Positions 47,500-55,755 of a DNA stretch of 64,000 bases are shown here, piece by piece. A model generated the notes under the pieces. That model had not been told where the DNA came from and made no database searches. It saw nothing but the letters and a program-made list of their open reading frames with translations. This stretch comes from Kitasatospora cheerisanensis KCTC 2395 (lineage in GTDB: Bacteria > Actinomycetota > Actinomycetes > Streptomycetales > Streptomycetaceae): contig NZ_KK853997.1 in assembly GCF_000696185.1 (NCBI RefSeq), positions 5,447,075-5,511,074 on the forward strand. The letters are read 5' to 3'. Position numbers and translations under genes: made by a program. How positions within the stretch are numbered: position 1 is the first letter of the stretch; the number at the start of each line of letters is the position of its first letter.

Positions 47500-48258
47500 T
47501 CAGTCCATGCGGCGAGGGCCGCCCAGCACCTGGGTCTCGGCCTCGCCCGGATTGGTCATCACGTACTGGCGCCGCATCCGGGTCGCCCACAGGGTGATGT
47601 GGTCCGGCAGCGTCGGCAGCGCGCTGACGTCGCCCGGAGCCAGCGACAGCAGCCGGCCCACCAGCTCCGACTCCTGCGGCGACACCCGCTGAAGGCCGAT
47701 CAGGTCGGCGGCGTTCAGCACCCGGGTCGCGTTCGGGCCGAGGTACGGCAGCACGGTCAGCGTGGTCTGCCACGGAGACGCCGACAGCCGGCTGCGCGAG
47801 GGCCGCGCACCCAGGTCGCGAACCACCAGGACGGGTGACGCCACCGACGCGCCCTGCGCGCCCAGGCGGCCCACCTGATGCACCGTCACGCACGGCTGCC
47901 CGCCGCCCGCTGCCTGCGCCATCGGCGCCCACGCCTGCGGACGGCCGGTCTCCACCGCGATCCGGGCGCCGGTCGCGGCGGCGCGCAGCGCGATCAGCTG
48001 CGCCGTCCACATGCCGCCGACCAGGACCACGTCGTACTGGGTGGGCCGGAACAGGCCGATCACGGCGGGCTGCTGCTGCTGGTCCAGGCCGATCACCACG
48101 CCGTCGTCGCCGACCGGGAAGGACAGCGCCGACAGGTCCTCGACGGTCAGCACGTGCTTCTCCCGGCGCGGGCCGCGCAGGCCGAAGCCGGGGCGGACCC
48201 GGACCCGGCGCTGCTCGGTCGGCTGCGGGGCCTGGCCGGAGTACGTCTGGTAGGCCAT
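47500..48258 (-). CDS. Type VII secretion-associated protein of unknown function
   Basis: A 252-residue soluble-looking protein between eccE and the MinD-like gene. No catalytic motif is recognised. It contains a central alternation of strands and helices (VVLVGGMWTAQLIALRAAAT; VASPVLVVRDLG), compatible with a Rossmann-like or degenerate P-loop core. Its ATG shares one base with the eccE stop (TGATG), so it is translationally coupled to eccE and very likely works with the secretion machine. A 210-base gap separates it from the MinD-like gene. Confidence 0.75.
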   Translation of the reverse strand: MAYQTYSGQAPQPTEQRRVRVRPGFGLRGPRREKHVLTVEDLSALSFPVGDDGVVIGLDQQQQPAVIGLFRPTQYDVVLVGGMWTAQLIALRAAATGARIAVETGRPQAWAPMAQAAGGGQPCVTVHQVGRLGAQGASVASPVLVVRDLGARPSRSRLSASPWQTTLTVLPYLGPNATRVLNAADLIGLQRVSPQESELVGRLLSLAPGDVSALPTLPDHITLWATRMRRQYVMTNPGEAETQVLGGPRRMD

Positions 48259-49644
48259 CAGGAAGTCCCCCCCAGGGGCAGCGTGGCGAGCAGGCCGGGG
48301 GCGTGCTCCAGGTCGAGCCGGGTCATCGCGGTGCCGGCGTGCTGGGCGCGGGACTCCACCAGGCGGCCCACCTGGGCGACCTCGCTCTCGTTGCGCCCGG
48401 TCAGCCGCAGGTGCCCGCTGAGCGCCACCGAGCCGCCCATCGCGCGGGTCGCGGTGACGGAGAAGGTGGAGGCGAACGCCGGAGTGCTGGTGAGCTGGTT
48501 GACCAGGTCCGGTGCGGCGACCCGGCCGCCGCCGGCGCCCGGCCGGGACAGCTCGGGCCACTTGGAGATCCAGTAGGTGGTGTGCCAGCGGTCGTCGATC
48601 CGGCAGAACTTCGCGGACTCCTGGGCCCGGCGCACGCCGACCCCGCCGCCGCCGGAACCCTGACGGCCCGCCACCGCGACCGGGTTGGCGCACACCGAGA
48701 TGGCCAGCGCCGCGATCAGCTCCCGCTCGTCCAGGACGGTGGCGGTGAAGCCGGCGCTGTTCAGCCGGCCGGCGAGCTGGTCGGTGACCCGCTGGAGGGC
48801 CTTGCGGGCGCCCTCCTCGCCGCCGCCGCGGGCCAGCACGGCGGTGGAGGCGCGCTCCGGGTCGAGCTTGACGGCGATCCAGGTCAGCCGCAGCGCCGGG
48901 GTGTTCACTCCTCCGGGTGCCTGCTGGTAGGCGCGCGCGGCGAGCGAGTGCTCCGGCAGGTGCGGCGCGGGCGCCGGCTGGGTGTGCTGGATCAACTGCA
49001 CCGACTCCAGCGGGATGTCGTCGACCTGCAGGACCGAGCAGATCAGGTCCAGCGGCACCGCGGAGTTGGCCCGGCCGGGGCGCAGCGGCTGGTCCTTGGA
49101 CTGCACCAGCAGCACCGAGGTGAAGAAGGTGCCGTCGCCGACCATGCCGGTCTCGCGGCGCAGCGGGCGGCCGTCGCCGAGGTCGGTCTCAATGGCGTGG
49201 GTGCAGGTCCGCAGGGCCGGCTCCAGCTCCATCACCGGCGCCAGCGCCGGGTCGGTGCCGGGCGGCGGAACGTTGTACTTGGCTTCCCGGCGACGGGAGT
49301 TGTAGGCGGAGCGGACGCTCATCGCCTCACCCATGGTGCGGCCGCCGAGGCGCAGCAGGGCGATCACGACGAGCACCACCGCGGGCACCGCGAAGATCGC
49401 GGCCATCAGCTTGCTGATCGACCAGCCGACGGCCACCAGAGCGACGGCGACCTCGAGTTGGACGATTTGCTTGAGTTCGAGCCGGCGGGCGAGCAGCCCG
49501 GGCCTGGGCAGCAGCCGCAGGCCGACCGGGCCGGTGGCCGCCGGGCCGGGCCGGGGCGGTGCGGGCCCGCCGGCCGCCCTGGGCGTCCGGCCTCCGACCG
49601 TGCGAGGTGGAGCGTCGTCGTGCTGGAGCGGACTGGCTTGGCAT
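48258..49644 (-). CDS. eccE: Type VII secretion protein EccE, N-terminal frame uncertain
   Basis: Membrane subunit at the edge of the ESX translocon. From GTG 49436 to the stop the frame is clean, but this would cut into the first membrane segment: the same frame upstream still encodes LKQIVQLEVAVALVAVGWS. A better start is ATG 49644 (MPSQSAPARRR, with a G-rich leader), whose frame is coding to about 49560 before shifting; joining needs two added bases or one removed base in the C/G-rich stretch 49530-49600. Two hydrophobic segments then precede a large domain typical of EccE. It is divergent from eccB. Confidence 0.75.
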
Positions 49645-49900
49645 CCCCCGAATTGCCCTCTCTGCTTCAGATGTGCCGTCAGATCCCCGTGCGGCCGCGG
49701 CCGGAAGGGGCCGTGGGCCGCGGGCCGGGTCGGCGGCCCGGATGGCGGACCGTCGGAGCCTACCCGTTACCGTACTCACCGTCTGCTGCCGCATCGTAGA
49801 GGGTTGACCGTTCCGGACGCCCGTCGGGTGGCAGACTCACGCACAGCACAAGCGCGTTGACACCCGCAGGTCGGGTCACACAGGGGAGACGGGGACGAGC

Positions 49901-51475
49901 ATGGCATCACGCCGGGACGAGCTGAACGCCTACACCTTCGCCCGCAAGCGGATGGTCGGGGCATTCCTGCAGCCGGGGGGTGGCGGCAACGACGAGGACG
50001 CGCCGCGTCCGATCCGTGCGGTGCTGCCGAGCTTCGTGATCGGGGCCGTGATCGTCGCAGGCTTCGGCATGTGGGGCGTCATCAAGCCCAGCGCGCCGCC
50101 GAACTGGGACAGCGGCAAGTTCATCCTGCAGGGCAAGTCCTCGACCACGCGCTACGTGATCCTCCCGGACCCCACGAACGGCAACAAGCCGACCCTGCAC
50201 CAGGTGCTGAACATGTCCTCGGCCCGGCTGGTGCTGTCCGAGGGCGCGACCGTGCAGACGGTCGCCGACGACGTGCTGGACAAGTACCCGCGCCGCGGCG
50301 CCGCGATCGGAATCCCGTACGCCCCGGACAAGTTGCCCAAGGGCGACGACGCGGGCGCCACCAAGCTGTGGTCGGTGTGCGACAAGAAGGGCCAGGACAA
50401 CCTGCCCTCCACGATCGCCCAGTCGGTGTTCGTCGCGGCCGGCGCGGACGTCAAGACCCTGCAGGCGCCGGACCGGATGCTCGGCGACGGGCAGTCGCTG
50501 TTCGTGCAGCAGCCGGACCTGCCGGGCCGCCCCGGGTCGAAGTACCTGGTGGACAACCACGGCGTGAAGCACGCGGTCGGCGTGCTGGAGACCAGCGACA
50601 CCGACCGCACGGCGCTGGTGACAGCGCTGTTCGGCTCGGACGCGGTGCCGCAGCGGGTCACCAACGAGTGGCTGGACACCCTGGAGAACGGTGACCCGGT
50701 GGAGTTCCCCCGGATCGAGGGCATCGCCTCCAAGCGGTCCGCCAACTCCGGCCTGGAGCTGTCGCAGCCCGAGGAGAAGCGGGTCGGCCGGGTCCTGAAG
50801 TTCCAGGACAACACCTTCTACGCGGTCGGCGCGTCGAAGCTGTACCTGATCTCCGAGTTCCAGGCGAACCTGATGCTGAACGACCCGAACGTCCAGGAGG
50901 CGGCGTACGGCGGCCCGCCGGTCATGGGCGACCTCGGCGCGGGCGACATCAGCAAGCTCCAGTCGAAGATCAGCAAGGAGCTGATCGAGCGGTCGAAGAA
51001 CCTGCCGACCCAGAAGTCCCCGGCGGTCAACGCGACCGGCAAGACCCCCCGCACGGTGATCTGCTCGACCTTCAACGGCTACGACAACAACCAGATCAAG
51101 CGCACCGTGTGGGCCAGCACCAGCTACCCGGCGGACATCGCCACCGACTCGGTCAGCGCGCACGTGACGCCCGGTCACGGCCTGCTGTACCGCGCGCTGG
51201 ACGGCAACGGCGGCGACGACGGCTCCGGCAGCGACTTCCTGATCACCGACTCCGGCCTGCGCTACTCGCTGCCCGCCAACAGCGACGGCGGCAACGGCGG
51301 CGCCAGCGCCAGCCCGAACCCGCAGGGCGGCGACAAGAAGGGCACGAACGAGTCGCAGGCGCGCCTGGGTTACAAGTCCGTCAACCCGCAGAAGGTGCCG
51401 ATCGTCTGGTCGAAGCTGGTGCCGGCCGGACCGGTGCTCAACACGAACACTGCACTTCAGGCCCAGAACGCCTGA
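49901..51475 (+). CDS. eccB: Type VII secretion protein EccB
   Basis: Core ESX component, 524 residues. The short cytoplasmic N-terminus (SRRDELNAYTFARKRMVGAF) and a single membrane segment (about 40-61) are followed by a large extracytoplasmic domain with repeated segments and a Cys pair (C162 region, C385 region), typical of EccB. It binds the periplasmic side of the translocon. The stop is part of the palindrome TGACG-GAT-CGTCA (51473-51485). ATG start. Confidence 0.94.
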   Translation: MASRRDELNAYTFARKRMVGAFLQPGGGGNDEDAPRPIRAVLPSFVIGAVIVAGFGMWGVIKPSAPPNWDSGKFILQGKSSTTRYVILPDPTNGNKPTLHQVLNMSSARLVLSEGATVQTVADDVLDKYPRRGAAIGIPYAPDKLPKGDDAGATKLWSVCDKKGQDNLPSTIAQSVFVAAGADVKTLQAPDRMLGDGQSLFVQQPDLPGRPGSKYLVDNHGVKHAVGVLETSDTDRTALVTALFGSDAVPQRVTNEWLDTLENGDPVEFPRIEGIASKRSANSGLELSQPEEKRVGRVLKFQDNTFYAVGASKLYLISEFQANLMLNDPNVQEAAYGGPPVMGDLGAGDISKLQSKISKELIERSKNLPTQKSPAVNATGKTPRTVICSTFNGYDNNQIKRTVWASTSYPADIATDSVSAHVTPGHGLLYRALDGNGGDDGSGSDFLITDSGLRYSLPANSDGGNGGASASPNPQGGDKKGTNESQARLGYKSVNPQKVPIVWSKLVPAGPVLNTNTALQAQNA

Positions 51476-51485
51476 CGGATCGTCA
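51473..51485 (+). repeat. Stop-codon palindrome TGACG-GAT-CGTCA
   Basis: The TGA is the eccB stop codon; the palindrome lies 54 bases before the WXG100 promoter. Confidence 0.6.
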
Positions 51486-51538
51486 ATGCCGGTGCGGGAG
51501 TTCAGTGTCATGGTCTGGTAACTACCCGCTACCCGGTG

Positions 51539-51567
51539 TTGGGTCTGTCGCACTTGGCCGTTACAGT
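51539..51567 (+). promoter_or_regulatory. Sigma-70-type promoter for the WXG100 gene pair
   Basis: TTGGGT (51539-51544) and TACAGT (51562-51567) are separated by exactly 17 bases, in the 181-base gap between eccB and the first WXG100 gene. Confidence 0.55.
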
Positions 51568-51575
51568 GCTGGAGA

Positions 51576-51604
51576 GCACCACACCAAGTGGTGCCCGTAC
51601 GGGC
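51576..51604 (+). promoter_or_regulatory. Stacked palindromes just after the WXG100 promoter
   Basis: GCACCAC-ACCAA-GTGGTGC (51576-51594) is a perfect inverted repeat, and GCCCGTACGGGC (51593-51604) is a perfect palindrome directly adjoining it. They lie at about the transcript start, so could be an operator or a 5' mRNA hairpin that stabilises the message. Confidence 0.5.
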
Positions 51605-51656
51605 GTTCGCCACAGGGGCGTCCGGACGAAGTCTGTCTCATGGGGGACGGTGGATC

Positions 51657-51959
51657 ATGGCAGGTCAGTTCACGACGACCGCGGAGGAAATGACCGCGTT
51701 CGCTAACCGCATCGGCGAGGTCAACCAGCAGGTGCAGAGCGAGATCGGTCGCCTCAACAACCTGGTCTCCGAGATCGCTTCCGGCTGGAAGGGCGCGGCC
51801 GCGACCGCGTACCAGCAGATGCAGGAGCGCTTCAACGAGGACGCCAACGCGCTCAACAAGGTGCTCGACGAGATCCGCCAGGCGATCGAGGCGACCACCA
51901 AGCTCTACTCGATGACCGAAGAAGAGCAGCGTGCCGCGGTCGGTGGCATCGCCGGCTGA
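51657..51959 (+). CDS. esxB: WXG100 family secreted protein, EsxB/CFP-10-like
   Basis: Small helical-hairpin protein of 100 residues, a substrate and partner of the ESX machine. The WXG turn is W44-K-G and the C-terminal secretion signal Y84-x3-E88 (YSMTE) is followed by a flexible tail, as in CFP-10. It is paired with the second WXG100 gene 72 bases downstream, with which it should form a heterodimer. It should be among the strongest expressed genes here given its promoter. ATG 51657 is the first start with the conserved N-terminus. Confidence 0.92.
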   Translation: MAGQFTTTAEEMTAFANRIGEVNQQVQSEIGRLNNLVSEIASGWKGAAATAYQQMQERFNEDANALNKVLDEIRQAIEATTKLYSMTEEEQRAAVGGIAG

Positions 51960-52031
51960 CGCCGGAACCGGTAACCGCCACACGCGCCCTCACGGGGGCG
52001 CACTGTGCATCCATCGACAAGGAGACAAATC

Positions 52032-52322
52032 ATGTCCGGACAGATTCTCGTCAACTTCCAGACGGTCCTGAACGCGAGCTCCGAGGTTCGCCAGACCGCC
52101 TCGCGCATCCAGTCGCAGCTGGACGACCTCAAGTCGGGCGTGCAGCGCATCGCCTCCTCCTGGGAGGGCGCAGCCCAGCAGGGCTACCAGGCCCGCCAGG
52201 CCCAGTGGGACGCCAAGGCCGCCGACCTGCAGCAGGTGCTCGGCCAGATCGCCAGCGCGCTGGACAACGCCGCGCAGAGCTACCAGAACACCGAGAAGCA
52301 GAACGAGGGCCTCTGGGCCTGA
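52032..52322 (+). CDS. esxA: WXG100 family secreted protein, EsxA/ESAT-6-like
   Basis: A 96-residue helical hairpin with W44-E-G and a Y84-x3-E88 motif, a mirror of its neighbour in length and motif position, and most like ESAT-6. AAGGAG eight bases before the ATG fixes the start. The pair is secreted as a dimer through EccC. Both genes having a C-terminal YxxxE is worth noting, since in mycobacteria usually one partner carries the signal. Confidence 0.9.
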   Translation: MSGQILVNFQTVLNASSEVRQTASRIQSQLDDLKSGVQRIASSWEGAAQQGYQARQAQWDAKAADLQQVLGQIASALDNAAQSYQNTEKQNEGLWA

Positions 52323-52435
52323 GGCTCCCGTACCGGGACTCTGCGCGGTAGCGCTCTTTTCAAGGGCGGGCGTCCCACGGGGCGCCCGCCCTTTCGCGCG
52401 TGGCACGGGGCACGCGCCGAACACGGGTGGAAGCA

Positions 52436-53764
52436 ATGAGGGGTGGACTTCAGGTGTCGTCAGGATCGTTGCGCCGGACCGGTGCGGTGCTGCTGGTTCT
52501 CGGGGTGGTCGGCACTGCCGCCGCGGCTCCCGCTTACGCCGAGCCCTCGCCCGCCGCCTCCGGAGGCGCCTACCGGGCGCCGGTGGCCATCGCCGCGGCC
52601 GGCGACTGCACCTTCCCGTCCAAGGACGTCCCGGCCAAGCCCTGGGCCCTCCAGCGGGTCTTCCTGGACGAGCTGTGGGGCACCGGCGAGAAGGTGCCGC
52701 ACAGCGGACAGGGCGTCAAGGTCGCCGTGATCGACACTGGCGTGGACGACAGCAACCCGCAGCTGAAGGGCAAGGTGATCGCCGGCCCCGACCTGCTCGG
52801 CGACGCGCAGCAGAAGGCCGGCCAGCAGCGGCCGGAGGGCGGCAGCACCACCGACAAGGTCGGCCACGGCACCAAGGTCGCCGGCATCATCGCGGCCGCG
52901 CCGCGGGACACCTCGGGCTTCGTCGGCCTGGCCAAGGACGCGACGATCATCTCGATCCGGCAGAACGACTCCGAGGGCCACGGCAGCGTCAGCACGCTGA
53001 TCGACGCCATCAACAAGGCCGTCGACATGGGCGCCGGCGTCATCAACATCTCGCAGGACGTCCGGGTCGAGATCGACCCGAGCAAGCCCGCCGACTCGGT
53101 GCCGTTCGCCGAGGAGCCGGACCTGAGGCGGGCGCTGAACCGCGCCGAGGCGGCCAAGGTCGTGGTGGTCGCGTCCTCCGGCAACGACGGCGCCGAGGGC
53201 CCCACCTACCCGGCGTTCTACGACACCGTGCTGGCCGTGGGCGCGTCCGACCGGAACAACGAGCGGGCCACCTTCTCGCAGTACGGCGACTTCGTCGACG
53301 TGGTCGCCCCGGGCGTCGACATGCTCTCCACCGTCCCCGCCGGCGGCCAGTGCACCGACAACGGCACCAGCTTCTCCGCGCCCTACGTGTCAGGCCTGGC
53401 GGCCGTGCTGAAGGGCATGCACGGCGACTGGACCCCGCAGCAGATCCGCACCGTGATCGAGCAGACCGCCCAGCGCACCGAGCACGGCCGCAACAAGTGG
53501 ATCGGCTGGGGCGTCGTCGACCCGGTCAAGGCCGTCACCTACGCGACCGTGCCCGGCCCGAGCGAGGCCCCGCACCCGGACGCCCCGACCAAGCTGGACA
53601 CCGCCCCGCTGGTCGCGCAGCCGCTCGGCCTGGCCGAGACGCAGGCCGACCGGGACCGGAAGACCGGCACCTTCGTGCTCGGCGTGGGCGCCCTGCTGGT
53701 GGCCGGCCTGGCCGGTGGCGCGATCGTCACCCGCGACCTGGGCCGCCGCCGCAACGAGAGCTGA
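52436..53764 (+). CDS. mycP: Type VII secretion-associated serine protease, mycosin
   Basis: Subtilisin-family (S8) membrane protease of 442 residues. The signal peptide is followed by the catalytic triad D100 (VIDTGVDD), H144 (GHGTKVAG) and S312 (GTSFSAP), and a C-terminal membrane segment (FVLGVGALLVAGLAGGAIV) anchors it. Mycosins stabilise the ESX complex and cleave some substrates. ATG 52436 is preferred; GTG 52400 is in frame. It ends before a strong hairpin. Confidence 0.93.
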   Translation: MRGGLQVSSGSLRRTGAVLLVLGVVGTAAAAPAYAEPSPAASGGAYRAPVAIAAAGDCTFPSKDVPAKPWALQRVFLDELWGTGEKVPHSGQGVKVAVIDTGVDDSNPQLKGKVIAGPDLLGDAQQKAGQQRPEGGSTTDKVGHGTKVAGIIAAAPRDTSGFVGLAKDATIISIRQNDSEGHGSVSTLIDAINKAVDMGAGVINISQDVRVEIDPSKPADSVPFAEEPDLRRALNRAEAAKVVVVASSGNDGAEGPTYPAFYDTVLAVGASDRNNERATFSQYGDFVDVVAPGVDMLSTVPAGGQCTDNGTSFSAPYVSGLAAVLKGMHGDWTPQQIRTVIEQTAQRTEHGRNKWIGWGVVDPVKAVTYATVPGPSEAPHPDAPTKLDTAPLVAQPLGLAETQADRDRKTGTFVLGVGALLVAGLAGGAIVTRDLGRRRNES

Positions 53765-53815
53765 CAGCCCGTCGGTACCCCCTCCGGACGCTCGCGCGGC
53801 CGGCCCCGGAAAGGG

Positions 53816-53851
53816 GTCGGCCCCGCCGGTGGGGGAACCGGCGGGGCCGAC
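53816..53851. terminator. Bidirectional terminator between mycP and the permease gene
   Basis: Perfect 14-base stem GTCGGCCCCGCCGG (53816-53829) with 53838-53851 and an 8-base loop, in the gap between convergent genes. Confidence 0.87.
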
Positions 53852-53873
53852 GAGGAGAGCGGCTGCGGGGGGG

Positions 53874-55283
53874 TCAGACCCGCTCGTCCTCGGGGAGGGT
53901 GATCACCCAGCGCGTCTCCTGACGGGGACGCAGGTAGAACGCCCAGTACAGGCTGGCGGCGACGGTGATGCCCAGGGTCCACAGCAGCGCGGTGAGGTCC
54001 AGCTGGGTCAGCGTGTAGGCGAGCACCACGATCACCAGGATCGGCAGCGCGGGCCACAGCGGCTGGCGCCAGGCCGGGGCGTGCTTGTGCTCGCCGCGGC
54101 GGGAGAACAGCGCGCCGACCGCGACCAGCAGGTACAGCGCGGCGACCGCGACACCGGTGATGTTCATCAGCAGGTTCTGCGGAACGAAGCAGAGCACCGC
54201 GCCGGGGATGCCGACCGCCAGGGTGGAGATCCACGGGGCGCTGAACTTGTTGAGGGTGCCGAAGGCCCGGTTCACCGGCTCCGGCCATGCCTTGTCGCGG
54301 CCCGAGGCGAACAGCACCCGGGAGTTCTGGATGACCATCACGATGCCGGCGTTGATGATCGCCAGCGCGATGCAGAGGCTGATGAAGGTGCCGACGCCGG
54401 TGTTGCTCCAGCCGATCACCAGCTGCGAGATGTTGCCCTCGGTCAGCGCGGACAGGTCCGGCGCGCCCAGGGTGATGGCGGCCACCGGGATCACGATGAT
54501 GGCGACCGACAGGCCCAGGGTCCACAGCACGGTGCGGGCCACGTTCTTGCGGGGGTTCTCCAGCTCCTCGGAGAGGTAGATCGCGGTGGAGAAGCCCTGG
54601 GTGACGAACAGTGCGGTGCCCATCGCGGCCAGGATCGCCGCGAAGCCCACCCCGGAGGTGCCGCCGGCCGCGTCCGCGACCGCGCCGTGCACGAAGTTGC
54701 TCGCGCCGCGCTCGGTGTGGGAGAAGCCGAGGAAGGACACCACGGCGCAGGCGATGACCTCCAGCACCAGGAAGATGCCGGTGATCCAGGCGTTGGCCCG
54801 GAGGTCCAGCAGGCCGGCGACGGTGGCCGCGATCATCACCACGGCGCCGGCGATCTTCGGGTCGACGTGGACGATCGGTTCCAGGTAGTCGGCGGTGCCC
54901 ATGGCGATCAGTGAGGGCACGATCATCACGACGATCAGCGACTGGATGAACACCAGCCAGCCCGCGAACTTGCCCGCCAGGGTGCCGACCATGGCGTACT
55001 CGCCGCCCGCGGAGGGGACCAGGGTGCCGAGCTCGGAGTAGCAGAACGCTACGGCGATGCAGATCACCGAGCCGATGGCGATGGCCATCAGGGTGAAGGT
55101 GCCGAGGTCCGCGAACAGGTCGGGGACGAGCACGAAGAGCGAGGACGCCGGGGTCACGCAGGACAGCGTGAGCAGCGTGCCGCCCACGACGCCGAGCGAT
55201 CGGGCGAGCTTCTTCGGGGCATCCGCGCCGGTGGCGGCACCCGCGGAGGGGGCGGCTGCCTGCGGGGGAAGCGTGTCGGTCAT
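53874..55283 (-). CDS. APC family amino acid permease
   Basis: Transporter of 469 residues with twelve hydrophobic segments and the APC signature near the N-terminus (SEL-LVPSAGGEYAMVG) and in the middle (EELENPRKNVARTV). It likely imports amino acids or amines in exchange for protons. It interrupts the ESX locus between mycP and eccC, on the eccC strand but 472 bases away, with its own terminator, so it is probably an independent unit. ATG 55283 is chosen; the frame opens further upstream. Confidence 0.9.
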   Translation of the reverse strand: MTDTLPPQAAAPSAGAATGADAPKKLARSLGVVGGTLLTLSCVTPASSLFVLVPDLFADLGTFTLMAIAIGSVICIAVAFCYSELGTLVPSAGGEYAMVGTLAGKFAGWLVFIQSLIVVMIVPSLIAMGTADYLEPIVHVDPKIAGAVVMIAATVAGLLDLRANAWITGIFLVLEVIACAVVSFLGFSHTERGASNFVHGAVADAAGGTSGVGFAAILAAMGTALFVTQGFSTAIYLSEELENPRKNVARTVLWTLGLSVAIIVIPVAAITLGAPDLSALTEGNISQLVIGWSNTGVGTFISLCIALAIINAGIVMVIQNSRVLFASGRDKAWPEPVNRAFGTLNKFSAPWISTLAVGIPGAVLCFVPQNLLMNITGVAVAALYLLVAVGALFSRRGEHKHAPAWRQPLWPALPILVIVVLAYTLTQLDLTALLWTLGITVAASLYWAFYLRPRQETRWVITLPEDERV

Positions 55284-55755
55284 GGGGGCATCCGATCGGC
55301 TGTGCGGCGGTGGGGAGGGGAGCGGTATCGCCTCCGAAACAACGTTCTCGCGGGTGTCTGGTTGTGCATCGCTCCCGATGCGCCAGGTTGCCTGGGTCAA
55401 AAGGCCCCGTCAACGCGCGATCGGCTGCGGAATCCGTTGTCGAAACCCGCCTTTTCCTGCGGAACGCAGCTTCCCGGCGGGTGGGGCACATGTTTCAAGG
55501 GTGTCAACTCCGGTGAACGGCGCTTGAATCGAAGGTGAAGTGATCTGCGCAACTCCGATTCAAAGGCCCTGCCCGGCGACGGCTCGGACCGCCGAAAGGC
55601 CAGGCCGTTCGGCTCCGGGGGTACGGGAATCGAAGGTCCAAGCGGAAAAACGGAAGATAACGTTATGGCACCGTTCGGTCCCCGGGATGCCGAAGGGCCG
55701 GATCCCTTTCGGAACCCGGCCCCAACGGTCACGGTGCGTGAACCACGCCCCGCGG
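55284..55755. promoter_or_regulatory. 472-base intergenic region with palindromes, upstream of the permease
   Basis: No gene is seen. It is less GC-rich than its surroundings. It contains TTGAATCG (55524-55531) and CGATTCAA (55556-55563), a perfect inverted repeat 24 bases apart, and the 10-base palindrome ATAACGTTAT (55657-55666). It probably holds the permease promoter and operators. Confidence 0.5.
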
